From Glycomyces arizonensis DSM 44726 (GTDB lineage: Bacteria > Actinomycetota > Actinomycetes > Mycobacteriales > Micromonosporaceae), in NCBI RefSeq assembly GCF_000482705.1, contig NZ_AXWO01000002.1:186001-250000 (forward strand): a DNA stretch of 64,000 nucleotides, written 5' to 3'. The position numbers were made by a program, and so were the translations under genes. This document shows positions 17,509 through 25,530 of the stretch, one piece after another (the stretch's first letter is position 1; each line of letters begins with the position of its first letter). Below the pieces are notes generated by a model that was given only the letters and a program-made list of their open reading frames with translations, was not told the origin of the DNA and did not search any database.

Positions 17509-17874
17509 ATGGCATCGATCCCCGAAACGGCGGCCACCGAGCCGACCACCGCAGAGGACTTCTTCCGCACCGACATCCGCGCCGGGCGGATCGTGCGCGC
17601 CGAGGTCTTCGCCAAGGCCCGCAAGCCCGCCTACAAGCTCTGGGTCGACTTCGGACCGTTGGGCGTCAAGCGCTCCAGCGCCCAGATCACCGCCCGCTAC
17701 ACCGCGGACGAGCTGGTCGGCCGCGCCGTCGTCGCCGTCGTGAACTTCCCGCCCCGCCAGATCGCCGACTTCATGTCCGAGATCCTCGTCCTCGGCGTCC
17801 CCGTCCCGGGCACCGACGAGGTCGTGCTCCTCGCGCCCGACGCCGACGTCCCGCTCGGCGCGCGCGTCTCCTGA
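17509..17874 (+). CDS. csaA: CsaA-like tRNA-binding-domain protein
   Basis: This 121-residue protein consists almost entirely of one tRNA-binding (EMAP-II/CsaA) OB fold: EDFFRTDIRAGRIVRAEVF, KLWVDFGPLGVKRSSAQIT and VVAVVNFPPRQIADFMSEILVLG. Bacillus CsaA has been described as an export-related chaperone; similar domains bind tRNA in synthetases. The ATG at 17509 is chosen over GTG 17503 and earlier codons because a -10 hexamer lies 6 nt upstream. It may be controlled by the palindrome cluster just upstream. Confidence 0.85.
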   Translation: MASIPETAATEPTTAEDFFRTDIRAGRIVRAEVFAKARKPAYKLWVDFGPLGVKRSSAQITARYTADELVGRAVVAVVNFPPRQIADFMSEILVLGVPVPGTDEVVLLAPDADVPLGARVS

Positions 17875-17880
17875 GGCGGC

Positions 17881-18729
17881 CTACGGCAGGTACGTGTTGT
17901 GCCGGAAGGTCGTCTGCATGAGCGCGTCGACGGCCCCCGCGTAGTGGGCCGTGCCCGACTCGGGCACCGCCGCCACCCCGAGGAAGATTCCCTCCTCGCC
18001 GGGATCGACCAGCAGCAGCGCGACGTCCTCGTACATGTCGGGGGAGGCGTCGAGCGTGTCCCAGGTGACGCGCGTCTCCAGCAGCACCGCCGGGTGGGAG
18101 TCGACGCGGGTGTCGGTCAGGACCGGCTCCGACCGCTCCAGCCCCGTCGTGCCGCTGTAGGGGTAGTCGAACACCCACGTGTCGACGATCTCGGCGGCGG
18201 CCTCGCGCAGGTTCTCCGGATCGGCCACGAGCCCGAACTCCCCGAGGCGCCCCACCATGAGGTACGAGATCCACGTCGCCGTGTGCTGGATCTCCAGCGC
18301 GTGCGCGTCCTCGGCGAGCAGTTCGTCGGCGCCGGGCCCGGCGTACGGCGCCCACGGCGGCCCCGGCGCGGGCGTGAGCGCCCCGAGCGAGGCGACCCCG
18401 AGGTAGCCGTCGGGGATCTCCATCGTCTGCGGGCCGGGGCTCGTCGCCGTCTCGGGCCCGCAGTCGGCGCCCTCGCAGCCTTCGGCGGCCGGTCCCTCCG
18501 GCGAGCCGCCGTCGCCGAGCACGGCGACCAGTCCGGCGACCGCCAGCGCCAGCACCGCGACGACCGCGATGGCGACCAGCGCGCCGCGCCCCGGTGTCCC
18601 GCCCGGCTTCGCCTCCACCGGCTCGGGCGCCGCCCGCTCAGACATCGTCTGCGGCGCGTGCCACTCCCACTGCCGGTCGCGCGCCGCGTCCGGCGGCACG
18701 TCGTGCGGCGATGCCGTGGGGAAGCTCAT
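17881..18729 (-). CDS. Single-pass membrane protein of unknown function
   Basis: This protein has 282 residues. Residues 1-45 are polar and Pro-rich, one membrane helix spans about 49-71 (GALVAIAVVAVLALAVAGLVAVL), and about 210 residues should lie outside the cell. Two Cys in EGCEGADCGPE follow the helix. The distal part resembles no family I recognise; it has several Trp/Tyr and acidic stretches. TACCAT ends 7 nt before the ATG, indicating leaderless transcription. It converges on csaA with a 6-bp gap. Confidence 0.65.
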   Translation of the reverse strand: MSFPTASPHDVPPDAARDRQWEWHAPQTMSERAAPEPVEAKPGGTPGRGALVAIAVVAVLALAVAGLVAVLGDGGSPEGPAAEGCEGADCGPETATSPGPQTMEIPDGYLGVASLGALTPAPGPPWAPYAGPGADELLAEDAHALEIQHTATWISYLMVGRLGEFGLVADPENLREAAAEIVDTWVFDYPYSGTTGLERSEPVLTDTRVDSHPAVLLETRVTWDTLDASPDMYEDVALLLVDPGEEGIFLGVAAVPESGTAHYAGAVDALMQTTFRHNTYLP

Positions 18730-18768
18730 GCCCTCGATGGTAGCCGCGGCGCGCCCGCCCGACCCGGG

Positions 18769-19674
18769 TCAGTAGCCGTGCTCGACCACGTTCGCGAGCG
18801 GCTCCCCGGCCGCCAGACGCCGGATCTGGTCGCCCACCGGCGGATAGCACCGCTCCAGGAGCCCTTCGACCGCGCCGCCGGCGTGCGGGGTGATGAGCGC
18901 GCCCTCAAGGCCCCACAGCGGATGCTCGGCGGGCAGCGGTTCGGGCTCGGTGACGTCCAGCGCGCAGCGCAGCCGCCCCGAGGCGACCTCGGCGGTGAGG
19001 GCGCCGGTATCGACGACCTTGCCGCGGGCGGCGTTGACCAGCAGCGCCCCGTCCTTCATGCGCGTCAGGAAGCCCGCGTCCACCATGCCCTCGGTCTCGG
19101 GCGTGAGCGGCACGATGATGACCACGACGTCGGCCGCTGGGAGCAGCTCGGGCAGGTCGGCGAGCGTCCCGACGCCGGGCCGGGCCGTGCGCGCGATCTT
19201 CGCGACGGTCACGTTGCAGGCCTCGAAACGCCGCGCGACGGACTCGCCGATCGAACCGGCGCCGACGATGAGCGCCGTCCGGCCCGACAGCGTCCCGGTC
19301 AGCCTCGGGGACCACTCGTGCTCGGCCTGCTTGCGCGCGAAGAAGTCCAGCTCGCGCACCGACGCCAGGGTCGCGGCGGCGACCCATTCGGCGGTGACCT
19401 CGGTGTGCGCGCCCCGGTTGTCGCACAGCGCCACGCCGTCCGGCACGTGCGGCACCCACACCTCGGCGCCCGCGCTGAGCAGCTGCACCACCCGCAGCGC
19501 GGGCATGGCTCTGACCACCTCGACCGGGTCCTGCCTGAGCGAGGGCGGCACCCAGAACTCGACGTCGGCCGGGTCGGAGGGGTACTCGCCGCCGTCCCAG
19601 ACCTCGACATCGACGCCATCGGGGAGGGCGCCGAGGAACGGCAGGGCGTCCGCGTGGGAAATCCAGACTTTCAC
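18769..19674 (-). CDS. D-isomer-specific 2-hydroxyacid dehydrogenase
   Basis: This 301-residue NAD-dependent oxidoreductase reduces 2-oxo acids or the reverse. The Rossmann motif is VGAGSIGESVARR. Catalytic elements are Arg in VNAARGKVVDTGAL, Glu in DVTEPEPLPAEHPLW and His in LITPHAGGAVEG. The GTG at 19674 is chosen over the ATG at 19713: TACGAT ends exactly 6 nt before it and the resulting start VKVWISH fits the family. The substrate (glyoxylate, hydroxypyruvate, phosphoglycerate or another) is not decided by the sequence. Confidence 0.85.
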   Translation of the reverse strand: MKVWISHADALPFLGALPDGVDVEVWDGGEYPSDPADVEFWVPPSLRQDPVEVVRAMPALRVVQLLSAGAEVWVPHVPDGVALCDNRGAHTEVTAEWVAAATLASVRELDFFARKQAEHEWSPRLTGTLSGRTALIVGAGSIGESVARRFEACNVTVAKIARTARPGVGTLADLPELLPAADVVVIIVPLTPETEGMVDAGFLTRMKDGALLVNAARGKVVDTGALTAEVASGRLRCALDVTEPEPLPAEHPLWGLEGALITPHAGGAVEGLLERCYPPVGDQIRRLAAGEPLANVVEHGY

Positions 19675-19741
19675 GGGCTCATCGTAGGATTCCCGGGCTC
19701 CGCCGCCGTCCATGGTCCGCGCGCGGGTGACGGCCCCCGCC

Positions 19742-20320
19742 TCAGGCCTGCCGCACCCGGTAGGTGAGCGAGGCGAACTGCCCCGCGGCCCTGGCCTCGA
19801 CCAGTTCGAGCCGGTCGGACAGGATCCGCCTGGGCAGCAGCGGCGCGCCGCCGCCGAGGAAGACCGGCGCCGCGCTCAGCACGATCCGGTCGAGGAGCCC
19901 GGCGTCGAAGAACTGCCCGACGAGCTCGCCGCCGCCGACGATCCACCGGTCCTTCCCGCCCGCCGCCTCGGCCATCTCGGCGTGGACCGGCGCGACGTCG
20001 CCGGAGACGAAGCGGAGGTCGGCGCCGGGGACGAGCGGCAGCTCGCGGTGCGTGAACACCCACGTCGGCTGCTCGTACGGCCACTTGCCCGGCTCGTCGA
20101 CCAATCGCTCGTGGTCGACGATCCACTCGTAGGTGGTCGCGCCCATGCAGACCGCGCCGACGCCCGCCATGAAATCGCCGAACTCGTCCAGCGGGCCCTC
20201 CTCCGCCGCGGGATCGTCCGGATGGCCGCCCTCGACGCCGAAGAGCCACTCGAGCGAGTTGCCGGAGTCGGCGATGTAGCCGTCGAGGCTCGTCGCGGTG
20301 TTGTAGATCGTGTTCGCCAT
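19742..20320 (-). CDS. Dihydrofolate reductase / RibD C-terminal family protein
   Basis: This 192-residue protein has the fold of RibD-C/DHFR-like reductases. It begins NTIYNTATSLDGYIAD and contains GAVCMGATTYEWI, KDRWIVGGGELVGQFFDAGLLDRIVLSAAPVFLGGG. Such stand-alone proteins are common in actinobacteria and their substrates are mostly unknown. The start MANTIYN is chosen; an in-frame extension of 26 residues over a tandem repeat looks artefactual. It is not the housekeeping FolA. Confidence 0.8.
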   Translation of the reverse strand: MANTIYNTATSLDGYIADSGNSLEWLFGVEGGHPDDPAAEEGPLDEFGDFMAGVGAVCMGATTYEWIVDHERLVDEPGKWPYEQPTWVFTHRELPLVPGADLRFVSGDVAPVHAEMAEAAGGKDRWIVGGGELVGQFFDAGLLDRIVLSAAPVFLGGGAPLLPRRILSDRLELVEARAAGQFASLTYRVRQA

Positions 20321-20338
20321 CGGCCCACCCAACCACAG

Positions 20339-20380
20339 GGCACCGACAACACGAGGCACCGACAACACGAGGCACCGACA
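20339..20380. repeat. Short tandem repeat, 16-bp unit
   Basis: The unit GGCACCGACAACACGA is present twice in full and once in part (10 bp), just upstream of the DHFR-like start. It could vary in copy number. Confidence 0.7.
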
Positions 20381-20413
20381 GCGCGGGGCGGGACGCACGC
20401 GCCCCGCCCCGCG

Positions 20414-21286
20414 TCAGGACGCGGGCGCCACCGTCGTCGGCGCCTTGACGCCCCGCACGCCGAGGACGCGCGCGATCAGGCGCTCCCGCAGCCCGGCGGG
20501 CAGCTTCGCCACGAGCGTGACCATCGTGCGCGCGTCGGACCCGCCGAAGTAGCGCGCCTTGACGCGCCGGGCGGTCACCGCCTCCACGATGGCCTCGGCG
20601 GCGCGGTCCGGCGGTGCGGCCCGCTGCCCCGACTCCGCCCGCTTCACCGCGGCGAGCTGCTCGCGGTAGAGCGCGGCCCGGTCCGGGTCGATCGCGACCG
20701 CCCGCCGCGCCTCCGCGGCCTTCTTGAACAGGGGGGTGTCGACCAGGCCCGGCACGACGGCCGTGACCGGGAGGTCCCAGGCGGCCAGTTCGGTGCGCAG
20801 CGCCGTGGTCATCGCGTGCAGCGCGGCCTTGCTCGCCGCGATGGGCGCGTGGAACGGGACCGGGACGTAGGCGGTCGGGGCGCCGACGTTGACGATTCGG
20901 CCCCGGCCTGCGCGCAGCAGCGGCAGCGCGGCCCGGATGACGCGGACCGGGCCGAAGACGTTGACGTCGAACTGGCGGTGCAGCTCGGCGTCGGGGACGA
21001 GTTCGAGCGGCCCTTGGACGATGACGCCCGCGTTGTTGACCACGGCCTGGAGCCCGGCCTCGCCCCGCTCGGCGGCGATGCGGCCGAGCGCCTCGGCGAC
21101 CGAGGCGGGGTCGGTGACGTCGAGGGGCAGCGGCCGGATCCGCTCGACGCCGTCGAACGCGCCGTGCCGGTCGGTGCCGCGCATCCCGGCGTAGACGATG
21201 CGGCCCGCCTCGGCCAGCCGCAGCGCCGCCGGGGTGCCGATGCCGCCGTTCGCTCCGGTGAGGAGGACGGCTGGAGTGGTGTTCAT
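20414..21286 (-). CDS. SDR-family protein lacking catalytic Ser and Tyr
   Basis: This 290-residue short-chain dehydrogenase/reductase fold has the cofactor motif TGANGGIG (10-17), LDVTDP and NNAG (84-87). The active site is altered: where YxxxK should stand, the sequence is PIAASK, so the Tyr position is Ile149 (Lys153 is kept), and the Ser 13 residues earlier is Ala136. The translation was checked against the bases. It may bind cofactor without the usual chemistry. The ATG at 21286 has GGAGG just upstream. It is divergent from padR with a PadR-type operator at the promoter. Confidence 0.8.
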   Translation of the reverse strand: MNTTPAVLLTGANGGIGTPAALRLAEAGRIVYAGMRGTDRHGAFDGVERIRPLPLDVTDPASVAEALGRIAAERGEAGLQAVVNNAGVIVQGPLELVPDAELHRQFDVNVFGPVRVIRAALPLLRAGRGRIVNVGAPTAYVPVPFHAPIAASKAALHAMTTALRTELAAWDLPVTAVVPGLVDTPLFKKAAEARRAVAIDPDRAALYREQLAAVKRAESGQRAAPPDRAAEAIVEAVTARRVKARYFGGSDARTMVTLVAKLPAGLRERLIARVLGVRGVKAPTTVAPAS

Positions 21287-21309
21287 GATGCCTCCAACAG
21301 TAGGACCCA

Positions 21310-21329
21310 ACATGTAAGTAGTGACATGT
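21310..21329. promoter_or_regulatory. PadR-type operator
   Basis: ACATGTAAGTAGTGACATGT contains ATGT and ACAT with an 8-bp spacer, matching the known PadR consensus ATGT(n)ACAT. It lies 24 bp upstream of the SDR start, between the SDR gene and the divergent padR gene, so PadR probably represses the SDR gene and perhaps itself. Confidence 0.7.
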
Positions 21330-21423
21330 CGAACGATACATTCAAGCGTGGAGCTCGTCAACGCGCCCTTCCACCCGCCGACGGATACACTCGCCGAGCA
21401 GCCCGAACCTCGAAGGAGAAGCG

Positions 21424-22032
21424 ATGTCGTTGCGGTACGCCCTGCTGGGACTCCTGGCCGAGCAACCGGCCAGCGGATACGACCTCACGCAGCGGTTCGA
21501 GCAGCAGCTCGCCACGATCTGGCCCGCCAAGCACCCGCAGATCTACGGCGAGCTGTCCCGACTCGCCGACGCCGGATCCATCGAGATCGACAGCGAAGGG
21601 CCGCGCGGCCGCAAGGTCTACCGCATCACCGACGCCGGCCGCGCCGAGATGCGCCGCTGGCTCACCGAGGAGCCGGTCGACCACACCATGCGGATCGAGC
21701 CGATACTCCGCTCGCTGTTCTACTGGCTGATGGAACCCGACGACCTCGAAAGGCACCTGGAGCGCGAGGCCGCCTACTACCGCGAGCAGGCCGAGGTCTT
21801 CAAGCAGGTCGCCGCCGCCAAAGACCGCGGCGACTACGGCGACGCCCCCCACGTCAAATCCATGCGGATCACCGTCGAGGCGGGCATCCGGCTCTACGAA
21901 GCCCTCGCCGACTGGGCCGAATGGGCCGAGACCGCCTCGTCCGGCCGTTCCTGCGAGATGCCCCGCGTCGACGCGGGAGAGCCGTTCGCATCGCGAACCG
22001 ATGAACTCCTCAAGGGGTTCGGAACCGATTGA
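21424..22032 (+). CDS. PadR-family transcriptional regulator
   Basis: This 202-residue protein has an N-terminal winged helix (SLRYALLGLLAEQPASGYDLTQRFEQQL, then IYGELSRLADAGSIEIDSEGPRGRKVYRIT) and a C-terminal helical dimerisation domain (about 95-175) of the Vir_act_alpha_C type. The ATG has GAAGGAGAAGCG upstream. It is divergent from the SDR gene and has its own-type operator between them. The inducer is unknown; the PadR prototype responds to phenolic acids. Confidence 0.9.
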   Translation: MSLRYALLGLLAEQPASGYDLTQRFEQQLATIWPAKHPQIYGELSRLADAGSIEIDSEGPRGRKVYRITDAGRAEMRRWLTEEPVDHTMRIEPILRSLFYWLMEPDDLERHLEREAAYYREQAEVFKQVAAAKDRGDYGDAPHVKSMRITVEAGIRLYEALADWAEWAETASSGRSCEMPRVDAGEPFASRTDELLKGFGTD

Positions 22033-22049
22033 ACGCGGCCGCGAATCGC

Positions 22050-22403
22050 CTACTCGGTCGCTTTGGGATGACCGGTCCCCGCGTAGACGAGCCAGACCGT
22101 CCTGCGCTCGTCATCGACGAGGTACCAGATCCGGCCGCCGCCGGTGACCTCGCACTGCCAGCGCTCGAACACGGCACCCTTCCACTCCGCCTGCCCCAGC
22201 GTCCCCTTGAGCCGGTGCTGCCGACCGGGGTGCTTCTTGGAACGCGGGTCCGAGCGCAGATCCTCCCATGCGCGGCGAAGATTCCCCGCCGCCTGCCGCT
22301 CCAACTCCTCCCAGCCCTTGATCGCCGCGGTGTCGGAGAAACGGAGGTCGAACTCGTCGGCGGTCGGCGGCGGCGCGACACGGTCGCCGCGTTTCGGGCT
22401 CAA
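22050..22403 (-). CDS. RelE/HigB-like toxin
   Basis: This protein of 117 residues starts at a TTG. It has the compact beta-rich RelE-like ending (GAVFERWQCEVTGGGRIWYLVDDERRTVWLVYAGTGHPKA) and a basic middle (RSDPRSKKHPGRQHRLKG). Members usually cleave mRNA at the ribosome. The TTG is chosen because GGAGGAG lies 5 nt upstream and the TTGA overlaps the stop of the antitoxin gene. A longer in-frame ATG start would lie over the antitoxin and is unlikely. Codon use is normal for the region. Confidence 0.7.
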   Translation of the reverse strand: MSPKRGDRVAPPPTADEFDLRFSDTAAIKGWEELERQAAGNLRRAWEDLRSDPRSKKHPGRQHRLKGTLGQAEWKGAVFERWQCEVTGGGRIWYLVDDERRTVWLVYAGTGHPKATE

Positions 22404-22873
22404 GTCCGCTCCTCCGGCGCCCGAACGGAGCCGAGGTCGCCTTCCGGCTCGGCGGTCAACCGGGCGTGCAGGTCGGCGTCCGCGTAGATCTCGGCCGAAT
22501 GCCTCCACTGTTCGAGCAAGGTCGCCATCGGCGCGAGATTGCGCAGCGACGCGGCTCCCTGCGCCACCTCGATGAGCTCGGCGAGCATCCGGTCGATGTC
22601 CTCTTCGGGCAGGAACGTCGACCATGGGAGCGCCTCGGGGACGACCTCGCGGATGGCGTCCGTCGCCCCCGACCGTGCCAGTCCGGCCAGCAACCGGGAG
22701 GTGAAGTCGATGACGGTCGCATCGCGCTCGGCCTGATCGGCCCGCGACAGCGTCAAGTCGTCACTGCCCCGGCGGCGAAGCCTGATCGCACCGAGCGTGC
22801 TCAGGCGCTCGGCGGTGGCCGCCGGCTTGTGGAGGAACTCCGAGAACGGCATCTCGGCATACTGCGCGGACAT
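22400..22873 (-). CDS. Antitoxin partner of the RelE-like toxin
   Basis: This 157-residue protein starts with MPFSEFLHKPAATAERLSTLGAIRLRRRGSDDLTLSRADQ, which resembles a Phd/YefM-type DNA-binding half. An acidic and hydrophobic C-terminal half follows and should hold the toxin. It precedes the toxin gene and overlaps it by 4 bp, the usual antitoxin-first order. TAGTGT ends 6 nt before the ATG, and GGAGGT sits directly at the ATG. The family assignment is tentative; the pairing is firm. Confidence 0.6.
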   Translation of the reverse strand: MSAQYAEMPFSEFLHKPAATAERLSTLGAIRLRRRGSDDLTLSRADQAERDATVIDFTSRLLAGLARSGATDAIREVVPEALPWSTFLPEEDIDRMLAELIEVAQGAASLRNLAPMATLLEQWRHSAEIYADADLHARLTAEPEGDLGSVRAPEERT

Positions 22874-22919
22874 ACCTCCACACTACCGTGGAAGTACGCC
22901 CGCGCGCCAGGGATGCCGC

Positions 22920-25046
22920 TCAGGCCGTCAAGCGCAGCACGTTGCCGATGATCCGGTGGCCGTGCGCCCCGGCCGCCGTCAGGATCGACTCCGGGTGGAA
23001 CTGGACGCCGAACCAGCGCTTCCCCGGCGCCTCGATCGACATCACCACCTCGCCGATCGCCGACGTCGGCGCGAAATCGCCCCGCACCTGGTCGGCCGTG
23101 GCGTACAGCGAGTGGTACCGCGCCGCCGTCACCTCATCGGGCAGCCCCGCGAACAGGCCGCCTCCGCCGACCTTCACCCGTCCCGGCTTCCCGTGGCTCG
23201 GCTCCGGCAGCAGCGACAGCTCGCCCCCCGCGTGCTCGACCATCGCCTGGAGCCCCAGGCACACCCCGAACGCCGCCAGGCCCCGCCGCTCGACCTCGTC
23301 GAGCAGCCCGGCCGTCCCGAAATCGCCCGGCCGCCCCGGCCCCGGCGACAGCACCACCAGGTCGGGCGCGAGCTCGTCGAGCACCTCGCCGACGTCGAAC
23401 CCGAACCGCAGCGTCGTCACCTCGCAGCCGTGCTGCCGGAAGTAGTCCCCGAGCGTGTTCACGAACGAGTCCTCGTGGTCCACCAGCAGCACCTTCCGGC
23501 CGACCCCCGCCGGACCGCCCGCCACCTCGATCGGCTCCGGGACCGGCGCCGCCGCCCCCAGACCGCCCTCGGCCGTCTCCAGCAGCGCCCGCGCCTTCAG
23601 ATGCGTCTCGGCCTCCTCCGCGTCCGGGTCGGAGTCGTACAGCAGCGTCGCCCCCGCCCGCACGCACGCCACCCCGTCGCGGATCTGCGCCGTGCGCAGC
23701 GTCAGCCCCGTGTTCATCGAACCGTCGAACCCGACGAACCCGACCGCCCCCCCGTACCAGCGCCGCGGCGTCGTCTCCTGCTCCTCGATGAACCGCATCG
23801 CCCACGTCTTGGGCGCCCCGGTCACCGTCACCGACCACATGTGCGTCAAGAACGCGTCCAGGGCGTCCATGTCCTCGCGCAGCCGCCCCTCCACGTGGTC
23901 CACCGTGTGGATCAGCCGCGAGTACATCTCGATCTGCCGCCGCCCCAGCACCTTCACCGAACCCGGCACGCACACCCGCGCCTTGTCGTTCCGGTCCACG
24001 TCGGTGCACATCGTCAGCTCCGACTCCTCCTTCGGCGAGCCGATCAACTCCGCGATCTGCGACGCGTCGTGCAGCGGATCGTCCCCGCGCGCGACCGTCC
24101 CCGAGATCGGGCACGTCTCCACCCGGTCCCCCCGCACCCGCACGAACATCTCCGGCGACGCCCCCACCAGGTACTCGCCCTCGCCGAGATTGAAGATGAA
24201 CTCGTACGGCGCCGGATTCGCCGCCCGCAGCCGCTCGTAGAACGCCGTCGGCGAATCGCACGCCGCGTACATCTCGTGGCCCGGCACCACCTCGAACAGG
24301 TTCCCCGCCTTGAACTCCCGCTTCGCGCGCCGCACCGTGTCCGCGTACACGCCCGGCACCGGCCCCGCGGGGACCTCCCCGGCCGCCACATACGCGCGCT
24401 TCTCGGTCTCCCTGCCCAGCTCGTCGGTGGACCTGCCCCCGAAGTCGAACTCGTACCGGTACACCTGCGCGGTCTCGCGCTTCCGGTCGACGACGTACAC
24501 CTCGTCGGCCAGATGCAACACCAGGTCCCGCTGGTCGGCCGGGCGGTCCTTCGCCGGCTCGACCGGCTCGAACTGGTAGGCCAGGTCGTAGCCGAACGCG
24601 CCCCACAGCCCGAGGTACGGGTCGTCGCAGGCCAGCGCCCGCAGTAGCACCCGCAGCGCGGTGAACGCCGTCGGCTGCTTCGACCGCCGCTCCTCCGGCA
24701 CCCGCCCGACGGGCTCGGGTACCCGGACGCGCACGGCGTCGCCCCCGCCGGACACGTCCCCGATCTCGGCCTCGCGCAGCGCCCGCCCCAGCGCCTCCAC
24801 CAGCACCGAGCCGCGCTCGTTCAGCGAGCGCACCTCCACGTCGCGCCCGCGCGCGACGACCTCGACCGGCGGGTCGACATAGGCCAGGTGGAACCGCGAA
24901 TACCGGCCCGGGTACTCCATGCCCGAGGACAGGACCCCGCCGCGGCGGGTCTCGACCCGCTCCACGACCTCGGTCAGGTCCCCGTCGGCCAGATCCTCCA
25001 CGGACCGCCGGATCGCCACCCCGCAAGGGGTCTCAAAGGTGTTCAT
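22920..25046 (-). CDS. trpEG: Anthranilate synthase, fused components I and II (TrpEG)
   Basis: This 708-residue enzyme makes anthranilate from chorismate and glutamine, the first step of tryptophan synthesis. The TrpE part (about 1-500) carries VLSSGMEYPGRYSRF, AFGYDLAYQFEP, CPISGTVARG, ELTMCTDVDRNDKARVC and SVTVTGAPK. The amidotransferase part (about 515-708) has LLVDHEDSFVNTLGDYFRQ, LSPGPGRPGDF, the nucleophile Cys in GVCLGLQAM (about 593) and QFHPESI. This fusion also occurs in Streptomyces and rhizobia. PhzE has a similar layout, but the upstream trp leader peptide supports a tryptophan role. No other trp genes are in the window. Confidence 0.92.
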   Translation of the reverse strand: MNTFETPCGVAIRRSVEDLADGDLTEVVERVETRRGGVLSSGMEYPGRYSRFHLAYVDPPVEVVARGRDVEVRSLNERGSVLVEALGRALREAEIGDVSGGGDAVRVRVPEPVGRVPEERRSKQPTAFTALRVLLRALACDDPYLGLWGAFGYDLAYQFEPVEPAKDRPADQRDLVLHLADEVYVVDRKRETAQVYRYEFDFGGRSTDELGRETEKRAYVAAGEVPAGPVPGVYADTVRRAKREFKAGNLFEVVPGHEMYAACDSPTAFYERLRAANPAPYEFIFNLGEGEYLVGASPEMFVRVRGDRVETCPISGTVARGDDPLHDASQIAELIGSPKEESELTMCTDVDRNDKARVCVPGSVKVLGRRQIEMYSRLIHTVDHVEGRLREDMDALDAFLTHMWSVTVTGAPKTWAMRFIEEQETTPRRWYGGAVGFVGFDGSMNTGLTLRTAQIRDGVACVRAGATLLYDSDPDAEEAETHLKARALLETAEGGLGAAAPVPEPIEVAGGPAGVGRKVLLVDHEDSFVNTLGDYFRQHGCEVTTLRFGFDVGEVLDELAPDLVVLSPGPGRPGDFGTAGLLDEVERRGLAAFGVCLGLQAMVEHAGGELSLLPEPSHGKPGRVKVGGGGLFAGLPDEVTAARYHSLYATADQVRGDFAPTSAIGEVVMSIEAPGKRWFGVQFHPESILTAAGAHGHRIIGNVLRLTA

Positions 25047-25096
25047 TCGGCCTCGATCTCATTCGGGCCCCGCGGCGGCCGACCCCGGATACGACG

Positions 25097-25123
25097 AAGC
25101 GACCGCCATCGAGGCGGTCGCTT
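25097..25123 (-). terminator. trp attenuator terminator hairpin
   Basis: AAGCGACCGCC and GGCGGTCGCTT form a perfect 11-bp stem with a 5-nt loop in the trpEG leader RNA. Its left arm CCGCCTC can instead pair with GAGGCGG at 25156-25150, just after the leader-peptide Trp codons, forming an antiterminator. No T-tract follows, as is common in high-GC genomes. Confidence 0.8.
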
Positions 25124-25154
25124 GCTTACTGCACGCAGGAGCACCGACGCCGCC

Positions 25155-25193
25155 TCAGCGACGCCACCACCAGCTACGCACGTGAATATTCAC
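25155..25193 (-). CDS. trpL: trp operon leader peptide
   Basis: This 12-codon reading frame, GTG to TGA, encodes MNIHVRSWWWRR with three consecutive Trp codons. Stalling there when Trp-tRNA is scarce would leave GAGGCGG, directly after the stop codon, free to pair with CCGCCTC and prevent the attenuator hairpin. TAAGAT ends 7 nt before the GTG, so the mRNA probably starts at the start codon (leaderless). Streptomyces trp leader peptides also carry three Trp codons in a row. Confidence 0.85.
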   Translation of the reverse strand: MNIHVRSWWWRR

Positions 25194-25200
25194 GTGGCCG

Positions 25201-25206
25201 ATCTTA
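25201..25206 (-). promoter_or_regulatory. trp promoter -10 element
   Basis: TAAGAT on the minus strand lies 7 nt upstream of the trpL GTG. I see no good -35 at 16-19 bp. The ileS leader starts in the opposite direction about 65 bp away. Confidence 0.55.
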
Positions 25207-25270
25207 CATGCCCCCAGGGCGGGGCGAAAACCGGTGGGAGCCTCCTTTCGAGCGGCGTTACACTTGGACG

Positions 25271-25513
25271 CAAAGCACCGACCCGGCCATCACCGGCGAG
25301 CTTCCGGAAGAACAGGCCCACCACGGCGGAGCACGCGAAGCCGTACATTGGCGGAGCCCCACTAGACCCGGACGGACGCGGCCCGTCACCGCCGCCGAAT
25401 CGAGCGGGCGCGCCCCTGCGGCGCGCCAAGCGAGGTGGTACCGCGGACCACTGCCCTCACCGGGCACGGCGTTCGTCCTCGCACACCGCATAACCATCAG
25501 GTGTGACGAGGAG
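25271..25513 (+). promoter_or_regulatory. T-box riboswitch controlling ileS (translational type)
   Basis: The conserved T-box TGGTACCGCGG is at 25436-25446, where uncharged tRNA-Ile would pair by its acceptor end. CGAGG (25431-25435) pairs with CCTCG (25477-25481) in the antisequestrator. The same CCTCG plus CACACC pairs with GGTGTGACGAGG (25500-25511), an 11-bp helix with one bulged A that covers the GAGGAG tract before ileS. This switch of partners indicates control of translation, as described for actinobacterial ileS T-boxes. A candidate Ile specifier ATC is at 25289-25291. TACACT at 25259-25264 may be the -10. Confidence 0.85.
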
Positions 25514-25530
25514 ACGGAGACACCGAGCCC

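Noticed and set aside
22797-24647. 616-codon open frame on the plus strand over trpEG
   Set aside because: It is antisense to the clear TrpEG fusion; the product is Arg/Pro/His-rich without domains, as expected for a shadow frame at 70% GC.
22920-25046. Identification as phenazine enzyme PhzE
   Set aside because: The layout is similar, but the three-Trp leader peptide and attenuator, and the absence of other phz genes, favour anthranilate synthase.
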